Below, in pieces: positions 1-7,756 of a stretch of 35,938 bases of DNA. Source of the stretch: Flavobacteriales bacterium (GTDB lineage Bacteria; Bacteroidota; Bacteroidia; Flavobacteriales; Flavobacteriaceae); assembly GCA_004214015.1 (NCBI GenBank), contig SGZE01000006.1:1-35938 (forward strand). The letters run 5' to 3'. How positions within the stretch are numbered: position 1 is the stretch's first letter; each line of letters starts with the position of its first letter. A program made the translations under genes and the position numbers. Below the pieces are notes generated by a model. It had not been told where the DNA came from, searched no databases, and worked only from the letters and a program-made list of their open reading frames with translations.

Positions 1-81
1 AAAAAAATTGTAAATAAAATAATATAAATAGTACATTAACAAATTATAACAATATATTTAATTAATAATAATAAAAAATAT

Positions 82-89
82 TAAATTTG
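82..89 (+). promoter_or_regulatory. Bacteroidota -7 box (TAAATTTG), no clear -33
   Basis: The sequence matches the TAnnTTTG -7 consensus exactly and is followed by C. No TTG is seen at the expected spacing upstream, so only half of a promoter is supported. It would drive the 28-residue frame at 104, leaving a leader of about 10 bases. Confidence 0.3.
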
Positions 90-103
90 CTTAAAATTCT
101 AAT

Positions 104-190
104 ATGGGTGTAGGAGGTATATTTATAGGAACAATAGCATTAATACTAGCTATAGTAATTGTTATAGAAATAAAAGAAAGATTTCTTTAA
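104..190 (+). CDS. possible 28-residue single-span membrane peptide
   Basis: This short open frame starts at ATG 104, after an in-frame stop at 92-94, and ends with TAA at 188-190. The peptide is almost entirely hydrophobic (GGIFIGTIALILAIVIV near the start) and ends in a charged tail, EIKERFL, so it would be one membrane span. A TAAATTTG box lies 14 bases upstream. Its stop interlocks with the stop of the convergent oxidoreductase gene (shared TTAA, 187-190), as seen for other gene pairs here. I do not recognise the family. An AT-rich sequence can give such a frame by chance, so the call is tentative. Confidence 0.35.
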   Translation: MGVGGIFIGTIALILAIVIVIEIKERFL

Positions 191-1263
191 TCTAGATAAA
201 TGGTAGTAGACTTTTTTACTGCCTCGTCACAAGCTAAAGCAATTTGCAAACTTTTGTATGCGTCTTCCATGTGGGATTTTAGATTTAAATCCTCTATAAT
301 TGATTTATAAAAGTATTGCTGTTCATAATCACATAAATCTTGATGACTAGGATCCTCATCATACACAACTTTTCTGTTAGGTGATACAAACTTTTGATCT
401 TTATCTAATTCTGAACTATGTATTTTAAGGCAGTTGTTTTTTGTATGATTTTCTAGATTATCAGAATCTTTCTTAAAAACATCATCATCAGAAACTATAG
501 AAACTGATCCCTTCGGACCAATAACATCTTTTACGAAAAATGCAGTTTCACTTATCATAGGTCCCCACCCTGCTTCATACCATCCTACTGATCCATCTTC
601 AAATCTTATTTGTAACTGACCGTAGTTATAATTATCATTAGGAATATCATCAGAGAGCCTAACGCCAATAGCAGAAACACTTACTGGTTTTGATTCAGTA
701 ATTTGACACATAACATCTAAATAATGAACGCCACAGTCAACTATAGGACTAAGAGAAGCTAATAAGTTTTTGTGAACAGCCCATGTTTCTCCAGAACTCT
801 GTTGATTTAGATTCATTCTCATTGCAACTGGTTTTCCTAGTTTTTTTGATTCTATAATAAACTTTTTCCATATTGGGTGATGTCTAAGAATATATCCAAC
901 TACTAGTTTCTTTCCACTTTCCTCAGCTTTATCAATGATTTTTCTAGAACCATCTAGGTCAGAAGCAATAGGTTTTTCTAGAAAAATATGACAATTATGT
1001 TCTAGAGCATATAATGATATTTCTTCATGAGTATCAGGATATGTTGAAATACATACTGCATCTGGTTTAGTTGAAGTTATAGCTTCTTGATAATCTGTAA
1101 ATAAATTATAATTTGATTTCAAAGAATTATTTAACTCATCCTTACTTTTACCTCTTGATACTAGTCCGCAAATTTCAAAACCATCATGATTATGGTATGC
1201 AGTAGCATGAGATGCACCCATATTTCCACAACCAATAACAAGAACAGATATTTTTTTACTCAT
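187..1263 (-). CDS. Gfo/Idh/MocA family NAD(P)-dependent oxidoreductase
   Basis: A 358-residue cytosolic protein with the two-domain layout of the Gfo/Idh/MocA family. The N-terminal Rossmann fold carries GCGNMG at residues 11-16. The EKP motif sits at 96-98; its lysine usually contributes to catalysis. The C-terminal substrate domain shows D-x-G-x-H-x-x-D at about 176-183, which normally holds the catalytic His. The family oxidises or reduces sugars, inositols and related polyols, but the substrate cannot be read from the sequence. There is no signal peptide. The gene diverges from ompA with about 70 bases between the starts, and its stop overlaps the small frame at 104-190. A second, exported family member lies at 2643-4079. 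Confidence 0.9.
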   Translation of the reverse strand: MSKKISVLVIGCGNMGASHATAYHNHDGFEICGLVSRGKSKDELNNSLKSNYNLFTDYQEAITSTKPDAVCISTYPDTHEEISLYALEHNCHIFLEKPIASDLDGSRKIIDKAEESGKKLVVGYILRHHPIWKKFIIESKKLGKPVAMRMNLNQQSSGETWAVHKNLLASLSPIVDCGVHYLDVMCQITESKPVSVSAIGVRLSDDIPNDNYNYGQLQIRFEDGSVGWYEAGWGPMISETAFFVKDVIGPKGSVSIVSDDDVFKKDSDNLENHTKNNCLKIHSSELDKDQKFVSPNRKVVYDEDPSHQDLCDYEQQYFYKSIIEDLNLKSHMEDAYKSLQIALACDEAVKKSTTIYLD

Positions 1264-1332
1264 TATTTAAATTTTCATAATTATAATTCAATCTTATGTA
1301 TTAACAAAATTTTTTCATATTTTAATACTAAC

Positions 1333-2646
1333 ATGAAAAACCATATCTTTTCCTTAGTATTATTAATATGTTTTTCTGGTTCAATTTATAGCCAGGATAA
1401 GGAAAGTCCATGGTTGTTTGGTGTTGGTATTAATTCAATTAATCCTGATGATTTTCAAAAAAGTGGATATAAATTACCTTCTCTAAGTTTATCAAGATAT
1501 ATTTTCAATAACTTTTCTTTAGGAGTCAATTATTCTAATAATGATGTTGAAATTTCAAATGAAAATTTATATTACTATTCAATTGATGGAATAATTAAAT
1601 ATAGCATTCCTGTAGATTCTAAGATTCTAGGTGTTAAAGCAGACCCTTATCTTTCTGCTGGATATGGATTAGTTAACTTTGGGGAAGGAGATGTTAGTTT
1701 TGGTTCAAAAAATACATCCTATGGACCATCTTTAGGGGCAGGAATTGATTTTCAAATCTCAAAAAATATTGCTCTTAACACCGGTATTTCATATAAATCT
1801 TTGGATGAGAAGAATGCATATAGTAATCTTCAACATGTAGTAGGAATTAAATTCAATTTTGGAAAAGGCGATTCAGATGGAGATGGAGTACCTGATAAAA
1901 AAGATCATTGCCCTGATCATCCAGGACCAATTGAATTAAATGGTTGTCCGGATTCAGATGGAGACGGGATTCCAGATGAAAAAGACCAATGTCCAAACAG
2001 TTCTGGATCTATATCAATGAATGGTTGTCCGGATTCAGATGGAGATGGGATTTCCGATATAAATGATTTATGCCCTCAAAAAGCTGGAATTAACGGAGAA
2101 GCTTGCCCTGATTCAGATGGAGATGGATTAAATGATAATTTAGACAATTGTCCTAATGAGGCTGGGCCTAAATCAAATGGAGGATGTAAATTAGCTGACT
2201 TAGATAATGATGGAATACCTAATATTGATGATAAATGTCCCAATGAATCAGGATCAAAAGAATTTAATGGATGTCCTAGGATACCAATTTCTATTTCAAA
2301 TTACTTGAATGATTATTCGGAATTCTTCTTTGATTTTGATAGCTATCAATTAAATGAAAGTCAAAAACTAAATATTAGCAACTTAAGCAAAATGCTAATG
2401 GAATATAGACATATTAAAATTAATATTGATGGTCATGCATCTTCTGAAGGAGAATCAGACTACAACATGCTTTTATCAAACAAAAGGTCTACTAGTATAA
2501 AAAATATATTAGTTAAAGATGGTGTTAATAATTCGAGACTTGAATTAAGAGCATATGGGGAAAGCAATCCAAACTATGCTAATATTCCTTTAAGTGAAAG
2601 AAAGAAAAACAGAAGAGTTATAATTTCTGTTAAAATGGATCTCTAA
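1333..2646 (+). CDS. OmpA-family outer-membrane protein with TSP3 repeats
   Basis: A 437-residue protein taken from ATG 1333, because MKNHIFSLVLLICFSGSIYSQ is a clear signal peptide. A longer in-frame start at 1186 would bury this and overlap the divergent gene. After the signal come about 150 residues resembling a small outer-membrane beta barrel. Five thrombospondin type 3 repeats follow from about residue 180 to 316 (DSDGDGxPDxxDxCP, predicted calcium binding). An OmpA C-terminal peptidoglycan-binding domain fills about 330-437 (FDFDSYQLN, then LLSNKRSTSIKNIL and LRAYGESNP). Such proteins tie the outer membrane to peptidoglycan. The stop interlocks by four bases with the convergent gene at 2643. 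Confidence 0.92.
   Translation: MKNHIFSLVLLICFSGSIYSQDKESPWLFGVGINSINPDDFQKSGYKLPSLSLSRYIFNNFSLGVNYSNNDVEISNENLYYYSIDGIIKYSIPVDSKILGVKADPYLSAGYGLVNFGEGDVSFGSKNTSYGPSLGAGIDFQISKNIALNTGISYKSLDEKNAYSNLQHVVGIKFNFGKGDSDGDGVPDKKDHCPDHPGPIELNGCPDSDGDGIPDEKDQCPNSSGSISMNGCPDSDGDGISDINDLCPQKAGINGEACPDSDGDGLNDNLDNCPNEAGPKSNGGCKLADLDNDGIPNIDDKCPNESGSKEFNGCPRIPISISNYLNDYSEFFFDFDSYQLNESQKLNISNLSKMLMEYRHIKINIDGHASSEGESDYNMLLSNKRSTSIKNILVKDGVNNSRLELRAYGESNPNYANIPLSERKKNRRVIISVKMDL
1939..2045 (+). repeat. 26-base direct repeat pair inside the TSP3 region
   Basis: Bases 1939-1964 and 2020-2045 are identical over 26 positions. They encode the end of one TSP3 repeat and the start of the next (NGCPDSDGD). The period is 81 bases, or 27 codons, so loss or gain of one unit would keep the frame. 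The identity goes beyond what the protein motif needs, since synonymous positions also match. Confidence 0.85.
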
Positions 2647-4079
2647 GTAAGTTCCCAACCTTCTCTATATTCTCTAGTTAAAAACTGATTAGCCTGATCT
2701 AGATTAGTAATTATCATTTTCTTACTGTCATACATCAATTGTTTTTTTCCAATAAAAACATTACTTCTAGGAGATCTTTTTAGCAGACTACTTCTGATTG
2801 CAACATTTCCAAGTAAAACAACCTCAGATAAGGGACCTGCAAAATCGAAATTTGAAGTAAGGTTTTTATGTTTATCACTTCCATAACCATCTTTAATTGC
2901 ATCTATCCAATAACTTTGATGACCAAATTCAACAGAATTTATTTCTGAAATTTTACCTTTTTCAACAACACCATCTTGTCCTTTAATATACAATCTAGCA
3001 TTAATCCCATAGTTATCACTCCAAATTAATCCATCCTCACCAATCATCAAGACACCATTATCTCCAATATCATCTGTATCAGTAATTAAATCTGGATGTG
3101 AAGGACGTATACCCCCATCCATCCATATCATTTTAACCTCTGCATCATTTATATCAGATGGTCTAAATTTATATGTAACATATGAACTAGAAGGACAAGC
3201 TTCTTCAATTACAGGTGAAGGAGTGAAAGCCTTAACATAAGGCAAATTAGATATACTCGCTTCTATGCTGAATGGCTCAAAAAGACCAAGAGCTTTAACT
3301 GGAACATCCATTATATGACATCCCATATCACCAAGTGCTCCTGTTCCATAATCCCAAAAACCTCTCCAGTCAAATGCATGAAGACCAGGTGTATATCCAT
3401 TATTTTTAGCTGGGCCAATCCATAAGTCCCAATCCATACCCTCTGGCTTTTGAGATGGGTCAGGGCTTTGCATCGGAACACCTTGAGCCCAAACAGGTCT
3501 ATTTGTCCATGTGTATACTTTAGTAACTTTTCCAATTCTACCATCCTTGATCCATTTTTGAATCATTACTTGTTCTGGGTTAGAAGCACCTTGATTTCCC
3601 ATTTGAGTAACAATTTTATTTTTTCTTGCTAACTCAGTTAGCATTCTTGCTTCTTTAACATTATGAGTTAATGGTTTTTGGACATAAACATGAATACCTT
3701 TTTCCATTGCAACTTTAGAAATATTAGCATGAGTATGATCTGGAGTAGAGATAGTAACAGCATCCAAACTCTCCTTCTCTAACATCTCTCTATAATCTGT
3801 ATAAAATTTAGCATTTGGAAATTTTTCTGCAGCAACTTGAGCTCCGTAAGCATTCTGATGTACATCACATAATGCAACTACATTTTCTCTCCCACCTACA
3901 CTTGCATGCAAAATATCTGAATTACCTTTTCCATGTAAACCAATTCCAGCAATATTTAGTCTATCACTTGGAGCAGTATAACCTGTTCCCCCAAGAACAT
4001 GTCTAGGAACTATGAATAACGATGAAGCTAGCGCTGAATTTTTTATAAATTTTCTTCTGGATTTATTTGTTGAGGGCAT
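2643..4079 (-). CDS. Tat-exported Gfo/Idh/MocA family oxidoreductase
   Basis: A 478-residue protein. The N-terminus has a twin-arginine signal (SRRKFIK at 7-13, then a hydrophobic stretch to about residue 30), so it is predicted to be exported folded with its cofactor. The Rossmann-type segment reads GIGLHGKG at 45-52, followed by CDVHQNA and STPDHTHA. At 134-136 QKP replaces the usual EKP, which I recall as common in this exported subgroup. A G-D-M-G-C-H motif near the middle supplies the likely catalytic His. The substrate is probably a sugar or a glycan-derived compound, which is inference. It converges on ompA with a four-base overlap. Confidence 0.9.
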   Translation of the reverse strand: MPSTNKSRRKFIKNSALASSLFIVPRHVLGGTGYTAPSDRLNIAGIGLHGKGNSDILHASVGGRENVVALCDVHQNAYGAQVAAEKFPNAKFYTDYREMLEKESLDAVTISTPDHTHANISKVAMEKGIHVYVQKPLTHNVKEARMLTELARKNKIVTQMGNQGASNPEQVMIQKWIKDGRIGKVTKVYTWTNRPVWAQGVPMQSPDPSQKPEGMDWDLWIGPAKNNGYTPGLHAFDWRGFWDYGTGALGDMGCHIMDVPVKALGLFEPFSIEASISNLPYVKAFTPSPVIEEACPSSSYVTYKFRPSDINDAEVKMIWMDGGIRPSHPDLITDTDDIGDNGVLMIGEDGLIWSDNYGINARLYIKGQDGVVEKGKISEINSVEFGHQSYWIDAIKDGYGSDKHKNLTSNFDFAGPLSEVVLLGNVAIRSSLLKRSPRSNVFIGKKQLMYDSKKMIITNLDQANQFLTREYREGWELT

Positions 4080-4137
4080 AATTATATTTTTTATAAATTG
4101 AAGTTAATAAAAAATTAATAATAATGTAAATAAGGAA

Positions 4138-5151
4138 TTAATTGTTTTTTTTAAACCACTGATTCACTCTAATCTTTGCATTTTCTTTAATATCAACCCA
4201 AAATAGATTAATATCTGCAAAATGATAACTTCTAATCATTTTTAAAAAAAAATTTCCAGGAACATCTGGCACTGATGACCAAACGATTCCATCAATCAAT
4301 TTAATATCAATATTATTAGGAAAAATCTTAAGATCCCTGTAGAGCATTCCTTTATGAGATTCTTTTTTTGTTTCCTCTGTGTTATTCCAAGTAATTGGAT
4401 TTGTTGTAATTCCACCTTTAAACCAACTCTCATAATTTCTTGGATATTTATTGTATTTATATGTATTCCAAGATACAAAACCGCCAATTTCATCAGGAGA
4501 GTTCATTGGCTTTAAATTAGTAAACTCATCTTCAGTAACCTTAATTCCAATAAGATAGGCTGCAATTAATTTATTTTGAAGTTCTTTACCATCTATAAAT
4601 TCAGAAATTAATCTTTTAGCATGCACAGTTCCTTGACTATGAGATGCAATAATAAAAGGCTTGTTGTTATTGAAATTTTCTAGGTAATAAGTAAAAGCTT
4701 GCTTAATGTCAGAATATGCAAGATTTAAAGCCTTTATTCCATCTTCTTTATACTTTTCATTAAAAACTCTAATATGGGCTTGCCTGTAGAAGGGAACATA
4801 CAAATTTCCTGAATCAATCCATGCTGATGCTTGATATTTTACAGGCCTATCTAATACATCTTTTCTAATCTCTTCATTCCAAATGTCAGAGTTCCACTCT
4901 TTTTGATTTTTAGCATCAATAAGAGTTGGATATATAAAGAAGATATCTGCTCTTTTTTCATTTACATCAGTTTTAAATTGAGAAATTTCATCTGGAAAAC
5001 TATTAGGTAAAACAGCCCAACTATCATTATTACTGTAGTCAGGTTTTGCAATTTCTGGACTTTTTTCAAAATCATAGGTATTGTATGATATTTTACAACC
5101 TGTTAAAAACCATAACAGCACATATACCTTTAATAAATTTCTTTTAAACAT
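4138..5151 (-). CDS. DUF3089-type alpha/beta-hydrolase lipoprotein
   Basis: A 337-residue protein with a lipoprotein signal: LTGC places the lipidated cysteine at residue 19. SHSQG at 170-174 is a nucleophile elbow with Ser172 as the likely catalytic residue, placed after a buried strand (KPFIIA) as in alpha/beta hydrolases. IFFIYPT and AGRQAH-like segments before it (FIYPTLID, YVPFYRQAHI) resemble the DUF3089 family as I remember it. A late RSYHFADINLFW segment could supply the catalytic His. The protein is probably a periplasmic or outer-membrane esterase or lipase of unknown substrate. The divergent sodC starts only 21 bases away, so the two must share a promoter region. Confidence 0.75.
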   Translation of the reverse strand: MFKRNLLKVYVLLWFLTGCKISYNTYDFEKSPEIAKPDYSNNDSWAVLPNSFPDEISQFKTDVNEKRADIFFIYPTLIDAKNQKEWNSDIWNEEIRKDVLDRPVKYQASAWIDSGNLYVPFYRQAHIRVFNEKYKEDGIKALNLAYSDIKQAFTYYLENFNNNKPFIIASHSQGTVHAKRLISEFIDGKELQNKLIAAYLIGIKVTEDEFTNLKPMNSPDEIGGFVSWNTYKYNKYPRNYESWFKGGITTNPITWNNTEETKKESHKGMLYRDLKIFPNNIDIKLIDGIVWSSVPDVPGNFFLKMIRSYHFADINLFWVDIKENAKIRVNQWFKKNN

Positions 5152-5172
5152 ATTTAATTTTAAATTTACATT

Positions 5173-5733
5173 ATGAAAACACCTCTAGCTAAAATAATAA
5201 TATTTTTATTTATAAGTACTTGTATATTTCTTTCTTTTATTACCATTGGCTGTGAAAATAATGAACAAGTAATTTCGATTAAAAAGAATATCAAGCCATT
5301 AAATAATTCTAATATTTCTGGTACAATAACTTTTACACAAGAAAATGATTCAGTCTTTTTAGAAGCCCATGTATTCGGTTTGAAACCAGGTACAAAAGCT
5401 ATTCATATTCATGAGTTTGGTGACTGTTCCTCAGATGACGGTTTAAGTACAGGAGGCCACTGGAATCCAACAAATACTAAGCATGGAAAATGGGGTGACC
5501 CTACTGGATTTCATCTAGGTGCTATAGGTAATTTTCAAGTTGATAGTATAGGACATGGTATGGTTAAATTCAGCACTGATCTTTGGTGTTTAGGATGTGG
5601 GGAAGACAATGACTTACTAGATAAAGCGGTTATAATTCATAATGGGACAGATGACTATGTTTCTCAGCCATCAGGTGCATCTGGAATGAGAATAGGATGT
5701 ATGGAAATAAATACCCCTCCTACTTCACCTTAA
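5173..5733 (+). CDS. sodC: Cu/Zn superoxide dismutase, predicted lipoprotein
   Basis: A 186-residue protein that dismutates superoxide in the periplasm. The hydrophobic N-terminus ends in TIGC (Cys27), a plausible but non-canonical lipobox. Family marks are HIHEFGDC (His78, His80, Cys85), GGHWNP (His96), His104, His114, IIHNG (His156), the active-site arginine in GMRIGC (Arg173) and the disulfide partner Cys176. In the usual H-x-G-D-x-G-N motif the aspartate zinc ligand is alanine (Ala117, codon gct at 5521-5523). An extra CLGC pair at 139-142 is also unusual. The gene lies near oxyR, which fits an oxidative-stress role. Confidence 0.93.
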   Translation: MKTPLAKIIIFLFISTCIFLSFITIGCENNEQVISIKKNIKPLNNSNISGTITFTQENDSVFLEAHVFGLKPGTKAIHIHEFGDCSSDDGLSTGGHWNPTNTKHGKWGDPTGFHLGAIGNFQVDSIGHGMVKFSTDLWCLGCGEDNDLLDKAVIIHNGTDDYVSQPSGASGMRIGCMEINTPPTSP

Positions 5734-5753
5734 ACTCCTAACTCAAATGTGGA

Positions 5754-6494
5754 TTAATTAATTAAATTTTCTAAATTCTCAGTTATTTCGTCGATAGATT
5801 TTTCTGAAAAATTAGATTTTAATGGCTTACATATTTCCATTGAAAAAGATTTTTTACTATTTAATATCTTTAGTCCATTTCTTTGAAACACATCACTAAA
5901 ACCAGATAGCTTGATAGGAACTATGATAGGTAAGTTGTTTTTTATAATATATGCAGTTCCTTTTCTAACAGGCTTGGTTTTATCTGTAGTACCTCTTGGA
6001 AAAGTTATAACCCAACCATCTTCTAATGCAAGATTTATATTACTAGGGTCTTGTGATCTTACTTCCCTGTTAATAGATTCACCTGAATCTCTCCAACTTC
6101 TTTGAATTAAAATAGCTCCAGCATAAGCTAAAAGTTTTGTAATTAAAGAATTTTTCATAGTCTCAACAGCTGCAATAAAATACAGATTGGTTTTAGGATT
6201 AAAGAGATACTTAGGTCTCTTAACAGAGTCTATTTTACCTTTTACAGAAGAATTAAAAACATGAAGCATAGCAATAACATCATAAAAATATGTCTGATGA
6301 TTACTGATAAATAATACATTATTTTCAGGAAGATTGATAAGATTTTTTGAACCTATTATTTTAAAATTTTTACTTCTAAAAGATTTATGAGTAATAAACC
6401 CAACAATGGCAATTATAATTCTTTTAAGAAAGATGGATTGGCCAAGAATATTTTTTTTCAAACTATAAAAGTTATGACTCAAATATAAAAACAT
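5754..6494 (-). CDS. PlsC-like lysophospholipid acyltransferase
   Basis: A 246-residue protein of the PlsC/LPLAT type, which transfers acyl chains to lysophospholipids or related acceptors at the inner membrane. The acceptor-side motif reads NHQTYFYD, with His66 and Asp72 five residues apart instead of the usual four. The second motif is FPRGT at 165-169, where most PlsC proteins have FPEGT. These variants resemble a Bacteroidota subgroup I remember, so the true substrate may not be lysophosphatidic acid. A hydrophobic segment lies at about 22-36. The gene converges on sodC with a 20-base gap and diverges from oxyR. Confidence 0.8.
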   Translation of the reverse strand: MFLYLSHNFYSLKKNILGQSIFLKRIIIAIVGFITHKSFRSKNFKIIGSKNLINLPENNVLFISNHQTYFYDVIAMLHVFNSSVKGKIDSVKRPKYLFNPKTNLYFIAAVETMKNSLITKLLAYAGAILIQRSWRDSGESINREVRSQDPSNINLALEDGWVITFPRGTTDKTKPVRKGTAYIIKNNLPIIVPIKLSGFSDVFQRNGLKILNSKKSFSMEICKPLKSNFSEKSIDEITENLENLIN

Positions 6495-6546
6495 ATGAGC
6501 TAATACTATTTAACATTTATTTAATTTTAAATAATAATATTTTATT

Positions 6547-6554
6547 TATTTTTG
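6547..6554 (+). promoter_or_regulatory. Bacteroidota -7 box (TATTTTTG) for oxyR
   Basis: This is an exact match to TAnnTTTG, 23 bases before the oxyR start. It would give a transcript start near 6558-6560 and a leader of about 18 bases. No convincing TTG is present at the -33 distance. The surrounding sequence is very AT-rich, so a chance match is possible. Confidence 0.4.
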
Positions 6555-6577
6555 AATTTTAATAAGAAAAATTTATA

Positions 6578-7507
6578 ATGACTATAACTCAATTAAAATA
6601 TACATTAGCAGTTGCTGAACATGGTAACTTCACCACTGCTTCTGATAAATGCTTTGTTACTCAACCTACTCTTAGCATGCAAGTTCAGAAACTTGAGGAA
6701 GAACTAGGTGTAGTTATATTTAATAGATCAACAAAACCACTTCAAGTTACAGAGATCGGACAAAAGGTTCTTTTTCAAGCTAAAAAAATTGTTGAAGAGT
6801 CATCTAGAATGAATGACGTTGTTTCAGAAGAAAAAGGTATAATTGGAGGAACACTAAAAGTTGGAATTATTCCAACAGTGAGTTCTACACTTCTACCACT
6901 ATTTTTAAACATTTTTACAAAAAAACATAAAAATGTAGAATTAAAAATAGAAGAATTTAATACTGAAACTATAAATCAAAAATTAGAAGATAATACCATT
7001 GATTGTGCTATTGCAGCAACTCCACTAAATAATAATAGAATAATTGAAAGACCTTTATATTATGAACCATTTGTTGCTTATGTGCCGAATCATCATTTTT
7101 TAGCTGGCAATAAGGTTCTTGAAGTAGATGACTTATCAAATGGTGATATATTAATTTTGCAAGATGGACATTGTTTTAGAGATCAAGTATTAAACCTTTG
7201 TTCATTTGAGGATTTAAATAAACAATATGAATTAAAAAGTGGAAGTTTTGAAACATTAATAAATTTATCTAACAATGGACCTTGGATGACTATCATACCT
7301 TATCTTCATTCTAACAATTTATCTCCCAAAAATTTAGAAAACATAATTCCGTTTCAAGATCCATCTCCTGCAAGAGAGATAAGCATGATATACTCAAAGA
7401 GTCAATTAAAGCTTCCTGTAATTAATGCATTGATGACTACAATATCATCTGTCATTAGAGGTCAGATAAAATATAATGACATAAAGATTATGTCTCCAGT
7501 TAATTAG
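6578..7507 (+). CDS. oxyR: OxyR, hydrogen-peroxide-sensing LysR regulator
   Basis: A 309-residue LysR-type regulator. Residues 1-60 form the winged helix-turn-helix (AVAEHGNFTTASDKCFVTQP, then LEEELGVVIFNR). The substrate-binding-like sensor domain starts near residue 92. GHCFRDQVLNLC places cysteines at 199 and 208, the same numbering as the peroxide-reactive pair of E. coli OxyR. That identifies the protein as OxyR rather than a generic LysR factor. It normally activates catalase, peroxiredoxin and Dps genes when oxidised. The sodC gene lies nearby. The divergent acyltransferase leaves about 80 bases for regulatory sites. Confidence 0.93.
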   Translation: MTITQLKYTLAVAEHGNFTTASDKCFVTQPTLSMQVQKLEEELGVVIFNRSTKPLQVTEIGQKVLFQAKKIVEESSRMNDVVSEEKGIIGGTLKVGIIPTVSSTLLPLFLNIFTKKHKNVELKIEEFNTETINQKLEDNTIDCAIAATPLNNNRIIERPLYYEPFVAYVPNHHFLAGNKVLEVDDLSNGDILILQDGHCFRDQVLNLCSFEDLNKQYELKSGSFETLINLSNNGPWMTIIPYLHSNNLSPKNLENIIPFQDPSPAREISMIYSKSQLKLPVINALMTTISSVIRGQIKYNDIKIMSPVN

Positions 7508-7533
7508 ATATTATTTCATAATAGCTAAAATTA

Positions 7534-7564
7534 TTTGGCTAAAAATTAATTAAGCTTATATTTG
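7534..7564 (+). promoter_or_regulatory. Bacteroidota promoter for tRNA-Pro
   Basis: A TTTG at 7534-7537 is followed after 19 bases by TATATTTG at 7557-7564, a complete match to the Bacteroidota -33/-7 consensus with ideal spacing. Transcription would start around 7568-7570, just before the tRNA 5' end at 7577. This is the clearest promoter in the window. Confidence 0.8.
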
Positions 7565-7576
7565 CAACTCATTTTT

Positions 7577-7651
7577 CGGGGTGTAGCGTAGCCCGGTTAT
7601 CGCGCCGCGTTTGGGACGCGGAGGTCGCAGGTTCGAATCCTGCCACCCCGA
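7577..7651 (+). tRNA. tRNA-Pro (anticodon TGG)
   Basis: A GC-rich cloverleaf in an AT-rich background. The acceptor stem CGGGGTG pairs with CACCCCG and the discriminator is A7651. The anticodon arm CCGCG-TTTGGGA-CGCGG exposes TGG, which reads proline CCN codons. The T arm is GCAGG-TTCGAAT-CCTGC. The CCA end is not encoded. It is a single tRNA unit with its own promoter and terminator. There is no sign of an integrated element using it as an attachment site. Confidence 0.97.
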
Positions 7652-7665
7652 CTAAAATAATTCAT

Positions 7666-7694
7666 AAACCATTGATTTTCAATGGTTTTTTTTT
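7666..7694 (+). terminator. Rho-independent terminator after tRNA-Pro
   Basis: A nine-base-pair stem (AAACCATTG at 7666-7674 with CAATGGTTT at 7680-7688) and a five-base loop run directly into nine T residues ending at 7694. The position just past the tRNA fits termination of its transcript. Confidence 0.85.
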
Positions 7695-7756
7695 ATCTAA
7701 AAAAGAAGCATTTAACTAGGAGTTCTATTTTTTTTGGTTTGTCGTATCTTTAACTG

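Noticed and set aside
1186-1332. Upstream extension of the OmpA frame to ATG 1186
   Set aside because: It would overlap the divergent oxidoreductase start and bury the obvious signal peptide that begins at 1333.
3311-3544. Minus-strand frame inside the Tat-exported oxidoreductase gene
   Set aside because: It lies wholly within a convincing gene in another frame and shows no recognisable motif.
7740-7756. TATCTTTA as the promoter of the kinase-like gene
   Set aside because: It lies four bases before the ATG, has one mismatch, and lacks a TTG at -33 spacing.
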